24,412 bases of DNA, taken from the NCBI GenBank assembly GCA_905373345.1, contig CAJPSU010000003.1:1-24412 (forward strand). Direction: 5' to 3'. Position 1 is the stretch's first letter. Every line of letters starts with the position of its first letter. Shown piece by piece: positions 20,692-24,412 of the stretch. The notes beneath the pieces are model-generated. The model ran no database searches. It saw nothing but the letters and a program-made list of their open reading frames with translations, and was not told where the DNA came from. The translations under genes and the position numbers were made by a program. The DNA comes from Candidatus Saccharimonadota bacterium (GTDB taxonomy: Bacteria; Patescibacteriota; Saccharimonadia; Saccharimonadales; Saccharimonadaceae).

Positions 20692-22533
20692 TTAACTTTC
20701 CGAATCTTGTTGTAATTGTTGCTGCTGCAGGAGCGCCTGAGGATTTGTAGTGATCAGTCTCTGCTCGGTGTCGCTTGCGACAATTTGAACATGAATATGG
20801 TTCTGCCCAGCGAAAAACAGCCCCTGCCCAACGGGGAAACCGGATAAACGCCGCCGCTCTTCTTCGGTGAGTTTGAAGACGTCGCCAAGCACGTCAACGG
20901 CGCTTGGCGACTGCTTTAATAGTAACTGCATGCTGGAGTTCGCTACGATCGCGCGCCCCATTTTGCTGCCCATAAAATCTTCAACGTCCTGCGTAATTGT
21001 CGTTAGCCCGAGGTAATATTTACGGGCGCGCTTTGCGAGGCTAAACATAAAGTTTGCGGAATCATCGTACTTCATGAGCTGCCACGCCTCGTCTACGATG
21101 AGCATGCGCTTTTTTTGCTGCGTACGTACGATATTCCAGATATGGCTCAACACGATATACATTGCCACTGGGCGCAGTTCGTCTTCTAGATCGCGAATAT
21201 TGAACACAACCATATTGTTGTTAATATCAATATTGCTTTGCTGGCTGAAAATACCAGCGAATGTTCCACTTGTGTACTTGCGCAAGCGCTGTGCAAGCTG
21301 CGGTCCAGTGCCTCCCATATGGAGCAGCACGTCGTATAGGTTGCCCATTGTCGGCGGCGTAGCGGTGTGTGTGAGCGGGTCGCTAGTGATGCCGGCGCGG
21401 GCGTATGTGTCGATTAGTCCTTGGTCAAGGTCGGCCTCTTCGGACGGGCTTAAGCCGACGCCGGCATTATTTGCTGATGCGCCGCCGAGCATCAGGCGTA
21501 AAAGCCCGTGCAAGGTCACTAAATTCGCGCGTAAGGCGTCGTCGGCTTCGTCGCTGTCTATCACACGGGGTAAATCAAACGGATTGATACGCGTGTCGCT
21601 ACTGAGGCTTAAGCGGATATAGCTGCCGCCGACGGCGTCGCTCAGCTTCTGGTATTCGTTTTCCGGGTCGATGATGAGTACATCGGCGCCAACCATCATG
21701 CTGCGTAAAGCCTCTAATTTGACTGTAAACGACTTGCCGGCGCCAGACTTCGCGAACACTACCATGTTAGCATTTTCAAGCGTATAGCGGTCGAATATCA
21801 CGAGGCCATTATTATGCATATTTATGCCGTATAAAATACCATCTTCTTGCGTGAGGTCGGCGCTCGTGAACGGAAAACTCGTACTAACAGCACCCGTGTT
21901 CATATTGCGGCGAATCTGTAGTTGGTCGCTCATTTGCGGTACAGTGCTATTAAGCCCTTGCTCCTGCTGGCTTGATGCTGTTTTACTATAAACGAGCATT
22001 TGTCCGAACATTGATTCAATTTCGTTTTGAATGAAGCTTAGTTCGTCAATACTATCAGCGTAGATTGTTACGTAGAGTCCGTAGCGGAAAAATCGCTCGC
22101 TTCCGATCTGTAGTTGGTCGCGCAACTCTTCGGCGTCGGCAAGGGCTGCTTCTTTTGCTGGATCGCGCGTGCGGCCTTTCTCGGCGTTGATCGACATATC
22201 AGCCTCAAGCTGCGTCACTTTCTTGCGCAAATTATTCAGTACGACTGCCGTGTCGACCGGATAAACGAACATACTGACGTCAATCACTTGGTCGATGTTG
22301 ATGAGCGGCGACAGCCACCCCGTATAAAGCGTGCGCGGGTAACCGTACACGTACATTGTCCGCCCGTATTTCGTTCCGAGACGGAAATAACTTGAATGGA
22401 TCTCTAAGCTGCTTGGCGCGATTAGGTCGCGCAGCGTTGTCATACCTTTAAGAAACGCTTGTTCGACTTCAGCTTGCTCGCGGGCGCGCTGCTGCGTCGC
22501 AATGTCAATGGGATCCATCTTCTTCGCGCTCAT
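20692..22533 (-). CDS. virB4: VirB4-type T4SS ATPase, ATPase-domain subunit
   Basis: A 613-residue motor ATPase of the VirB4/TraC/TrbE family, which powers assembly and substrate transfer in type IV secretion. A helical N-terminal part (1-230) precedes Walker A AKSGAGKS (261-268), DVLIIDPENEY (285-295), and Walker B RMLIVDEAWQLM (476-487), followed by the family segments LAKRARKYYLGLTTITQDVEDF and NSSMQLLLKQ. The C-terminus is Gln-rich. The usual roughly 800-residue VirB4 is split here: the N-terminal region is the preceding gene, overlapping by 4 nt (ATGA). AGGAG 7 nt before this ATG, inside the upstream coding sequence, argues for a true second gene rather than a frameshift. Confidence 0.93.
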   Translation of the reverse strand: MSAKKMDPIDIATQQRAREQAEVEQAFLKGMTTLRDLIAPSSLEIHSSYFRLGTKYGRTMYVYGYPRTLYTGWLSPLINIDQVIDVSMFVYPVDTAVVLNNLRKKVTQLEADMSINAEKGRTRDPAKEAALADAEELRDQLQIGSERFFRYGLYVTIYADSIDELSFIQNEIESMFGQMLVYSKTASSQQEQGLNSTVPQMSDQLQIRRNMNTGAVSTSFPFTSADLTQEDGILYGINMHNNGLVIFDRYTLENANMVVFAKSGAGKSFTVKLEALRSMMVGADVLIIDPENEYQKLSDAVGGSYIRLSLSSDTRINPFDLPRVIDSDEADDALRANLVTLHGLLRLMLGGASANNAGVGLSPSEEADLDQGLIDTYARAGITSDPLTHTATPPTMGNLYDVLLHMGGTGPQLAQRLRKYTSGTFAGIFSQQSNIDINNNMVVFNIRDLEDELRPVAMYIVLSHIWNIVRTQQKKRMLIVDEAWQLMKYDDSANFMFSLAKRARKYYLGLTTITQDVEDFMGSKMGRAIVANSSMQLLLKQSPSAVDVLGDVFKLTEEERRRLSGFPVGQGLFFAGQNHIHVQIVASDTEQRLITTNPQALLQQQQLQQDSES

Positions 22534-23372
22534 TGCCGGGCTCCTAACGCTGGCGCACTCCCCTCGCCTTTTCGTATGTATAGCGATGTCACATCTTCGA
22601 AATTACCGAGCGGCTCGCGTACTGCGGTATCGGGGTTGTATATGTTGTAGTACAATTCGCCGATTTGCTTCGTGTTGAGCTGCGTCGCGCGCACGCCAAT
22701 TTGCGTTAATCCGTGTACAACCGATTCAACGCGGTTTCTGATTTCATCCTTCGCCTTTTCGTAGGTGTCTTTGTCAATCTTCGTGACGGTATTCTTTTTG
22801 TTGCCGCCAAATATTGAATTGAAAAACCCTTTGCTTTGTTCAACGACATTTGTGATCTCGCCGGCGGGATAGTATGGGATCACTACAAAGAAACTCTTGT
22901 CCATAATATTCGCTTCCTGCGATAATAAATCAATAAAGTTGATATAGTCGTCCATTAGTACTCCAAGCAGCATGTTGTCTTGATCGCGCCGTAGGAGTTC
23001 AAGTTTATCAAGGTACGGACCAATATCAACTCTTTGCGATCGTACTAAAATTTGAATTGGAAACCGGAGGGCATTCAAAAAATCCTGGTAGTTCGTTTCG
23101 ACGCCGCCTCGTTCGCGTTCGCTCATGAGGTCGAAGTTGATGGACTTGCAAGCGACGATAGCGCGGAATGTGCCATCAGACATGACGACCATACCGTCGC
23201 GCAACTCAGAAAGCAGCAGGCTGTTTTGTGTTGAGACTGCATTTTGCTGAGTTTTTGCCTTTTGGGCTGCCTGATTTGGCGCCGCGGCTGCTTGCGCCGG
23301 CGCAATACCAACAGCGCCGCCTGGCACGGCTGGTGGTGTTTGCGACGGATTGACCTGATTGCTCGGCGGCAC
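22530..23372 (-). CDS. VirB4/TraC N-terminal-domain protein (split VirB4 partner)
   Basis: About 280 residues. A Pro/Ala/Gln-rich N-terminus (about 1-50) is followed by LRDGMVVMSDGTFRAIVACKS and FDLMSERERGGVETNYQDFL, the N-terminal domain of VirB4/TraC-like ATPases (compare the strand ending in D-G-x-(F/Y)-R). Later parts include FVVIPYYPAG and a charged helix TYEKAKDEIRNRVESV. No Walker motif is present. I prefer GTG at 23370-23372, 5 nt after AAAGGAG; an in-frame TTG at 23385-23387 overlaps that Shine-Dalgarno and would add five residues. It begins about 20 nt after prgI and is translationally coupled to the ATPase gene, so the two products probably assemble into one VirB4 equivalent. Confidence 0.82.
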   Translation of the reverse strand: MPPSNQVNPSQTPPAVPGGAVGIAPAQAAAAPNQAAQKAKTQQNAVSTQNSLLLSELRDGMVVMSDGTFRAIVACKSINFDLMSERERGGVETNYQDFLNALRFPIQILVRSQRVDIGPYLDKLELLRRDQDNMLLGVLMDDYINFIDLLSQEANIMDKSFFVVIPYYPAGEITNVVEQSKGFFNSIFGGNKKNTVTKIDKDTYEKAKDEIRNRVESVVHGLTQIGVRATQLNTKQIGELYYNIYNPDTAVREPLGNFEDVTSLYIRKGEGSAPALGARQ

Positions 23373-23392
23373 ACCCACTCCTTTCAATTACC

Positions 23393-24334
23393 CTAATGCA
23401 GCGAAATGAACACCTCGCCATTATCGGCTTCTTGCTCTTTTTGCCGAATACGATTTGCTTCCTGCTGAATCGTTTGGATCGACAAACCGCTATTGTTTGC
23501 AAGTCCAATTATATCATCTGAGACCGGTTCGGCGCTAGTAGCTGCCGGCGTAGGGGCGGACGGGATATTGGCTACTTGCTGCGCAACTGGTGCTGGCCGT
23601 ACTCCTGCCGCTTGATTATTTAGCGGCTGAACGACCGATTGATGAATTGTCGGGTATGGACTGTAGCGAGGCGGTACGGATGGTTGATTTGGAGACTGCG
23701 GCGGTACGGTTTGCTGCGCGGCTGTTGGCGTGGCTGCTTGGCGCATCTGCTCTACTATATATTGCCTTTGCGCCACATTGGTATCGGATATTAACGTGTC
23801 GAAATTGTGCGCGACGCTGCCGTCGTCGCCGAGCGGATCTTCAGTTTGCTGCGCGGCAAAATATTGGTCAGGCTCCATTGCACTATTGACTTGCGCTTGC
23901 GCTTGCGGTGTGACATGGCGAATAGACCAACCTCCCGTGTCGGCAATGTCCGCTAAGTACGAAAAACGCTGCTCGACTTCTTCCTGCGCTAAATCCTTGC
24001 GGTTAATTTCTTCAACTTTCGGCGCAGTGATCTGGATAAGCGACTCTCTACCGTCTGGAATCCATATACGTTTGCGCGGCTTTAGGTAAAACGATACAAG
24101 CGCTGCCATGTAGATTTCCATCGGCTGGTCTTTGCGCAGCGGCAGGGCGAGCGCGCCGAAGAGCAATATAACTGGCAGTGGTATGATTGCAAGCGCAATA
24201 AATATACGCGCCAGTCCCCACGCTACTGCGCAGGCGACTGCGACGACAATTAAGTAAATGAATTGGCGAAAGCTAAACGGACCGAGGAGTTTGTCTTCGG
24301 CTTCGACGTCTTGTGCAACTTTGTATTGAGCCAT
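23393..24334 (-). CDS. PrgI-family T4SS inner-membrane protein
   Basis: A 313-residue protein. The N-terminus YKVAQDVEAEDKLLGPFSFR followed by two adjacent membrane helices (about 24-42 and 43-66) and PMEIYMAALVSFYLKPRKR matches the PrgI/VirB3-like family of Gram-positive-type conjugation systems, which sits in the membrane next to VirB4. The region from about 195 to 285 is a Pro/Gln/Ala-rich, probably disordered extension not found in small PrgI proteins, and the last 40 residues (IIGLANNSGLSIQTIQQEAN, then a charged tail) form a short helical end. The order prgI - virB4 is standard. There is no clear Shine-Dalgarno before the ATG at 24332-24334, which lies 17 nt after the stop of the upstream partial gene. 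Confidence 0.85.
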   Translation of the reverse strand: MAQYKVAQDVEAEDKLLGPFSFRQFIYLIVVAVACAVAWGLARIFIALAIIPLPVILLFGALALPLRKDQPMEIYMAALVSFYLKPRKRIWIPDGRESLIQITAPKVEEINRKDLAQEEVEQRFSYLADIADTGGWSIRHVTPQAQAQVNSAMEPDQYFAAQQTEDPLGDDGSVAHNFDTLISDTNVAQRQYIVEQMRQAATPTAAQQTVPPQSPNQPSVPPRYSPYPTIHQSVVQPLNNQAAGVRPAPVAQQVANIPSAPTPAATSAEPVSDDIIGLANNSGLSIQTIQQEANRIRQKEQEADNGEVFISLH

Positions 24335-24351
24335 GAGATAGGATATTCTAT

Positions 24352-24412
24352 TTAATTACCAGAGCCACTTCCACCAGAGCCACTTCCACCAGAGCCACTT
24401 CCACCAGAGCCA
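24352..24412 (-). CDS. 3' end of a gene with a C-terminal GSGGS-repeat tail (partial)
   Basis: On the minus strand the frame entering from the window edge reads repeated Gly-Ser-Gly-Gly-Ser units and ends GSGN with TAA at 24352-24354. Only about 19 codons are visible, so the product cannot be identified. It lies directly upstream of prgI on the same strand, where a pilin-like (VirB2-type) gene is often found in such operons, but nothing visible proves that here. Confidence 0.6.
   Translation of the reverse strand, partial: GSGGSGSGGSGSGGSGSGN
24358..24412. repeat. 15-bp tandem repeat coding for GSGGS
   Basis: The unit CCAGAGCCACTTCCA (plus strand) is repeated without visible change about 3.6 times to the window edge. 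The period of 15 is a multiple of three, and it encodes a flexible Gly/Ser tail. The array continues beyond the window. Confidence 0.9.

Noticed and set aside
22530..22533. Sequencing frameshift splitting a single VirB4 gene
   Set aside because: The second gene has its own ATG with a correctly spaced AGGAG, and the ends of both proteins look like natural termini; not fully excluded.
24358..24412. Short tandem repeats at the window edge considered as a CRISPR array
   Set aside because: The period is 15 bp without spacers and it is in frame with a stop codon, so it is coding repeat sequence.
1..24412. tRNA, rRNA, tmRNA, CRISPR, insertion sequences and integrases
   Set aside because: I looked for characteristic motifs and transposase- or integrase-like proteins and saw none; a covariance-model search could still find a small RNA that I cannot see by eye.

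Overview
The window most likely comes from a small-genome bacterium of the Candidate Phyla Radiation, best guess Candidatus Saccharibacteria (TM7), and spans its replication origin. Support for this: short intergenic gaps and many ATGA/TAATG gene overlaps; the rpmH-rnpA-yidC-jag / oriC / dnaA-dnaN-recF block without gyrB after recF; a short KhpB/Jag without its N-terminal domain; LemA beside a Tim44-like membrane protein; and a PrgI/VirB4 type IV secretion-like operon carrying several peptidoglycan hydrolase domains. TGA is used as a stop (for example sucC, and the first VirB4 gene), which argues against the recoded Gracilibacteria/Absconditabacteria lineages. The phylum is an inference; the sequence carries no rRNA gene.

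Layout. 1-605: 3' end of a family 2 glycosyltransferase. 666-2015: a visibly more AT-rich two-gene cassette (STAS-like/HATPase fusion plus a STAS-like DUF4325 protein) bracketed by two copies of a 39-bp palindrome. 2030-3942: sucCD, succinyl-CoA synthetase. 3955-6387: three cell-envelope glycan genes (GtrB-like GT2, GtrA-like flippase, GT4). 6376-8343, minus strand: Tim44-like protein and LemA. 8385-10412, minus strand: jag, yidC, rnpA, rpmH. 10413-10690 and 12059-12324: the two DnaA-box clusters of a bipartite oriC flanking dnaA. 10691-14431: dnaA, dnaN, recF. 14428-24412, minus strand: two single-pass membrane proteins, a three-domain peptidoglycan hydrolase, a large membrane protein with a C-terminal LAS-type peptidase domain, a VirB4 ATPase encoded as two overlapping genes, PrgI, and the last codons of a further gene ending in GSGGS repeats.

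How the genes work together. The central block is the usual replication-initiation and RNA/membrane-protein biogenesis core. The right half looks like one cell-envelope-spanning secretion or conjugation machine: PrgI and the large membrane protein as inner-membrane parts, VirB4 as motor, and several wall-cleaving domains to open the peptidoglycan. For an episymbiont this could be a host-contact apparatus, but that is inference.

Regulation. Five intergenic promoters share an extended -10 (TGN-TATAAT or TGN-TATACT), and five genes have a -10-like box only 6-9 nt from the start codon with no Shine-Dalgarno sequence, which suggests leaderless mRNAs. In two places the TGA stop of the upstream gene also supplies the TG of the extended -10.
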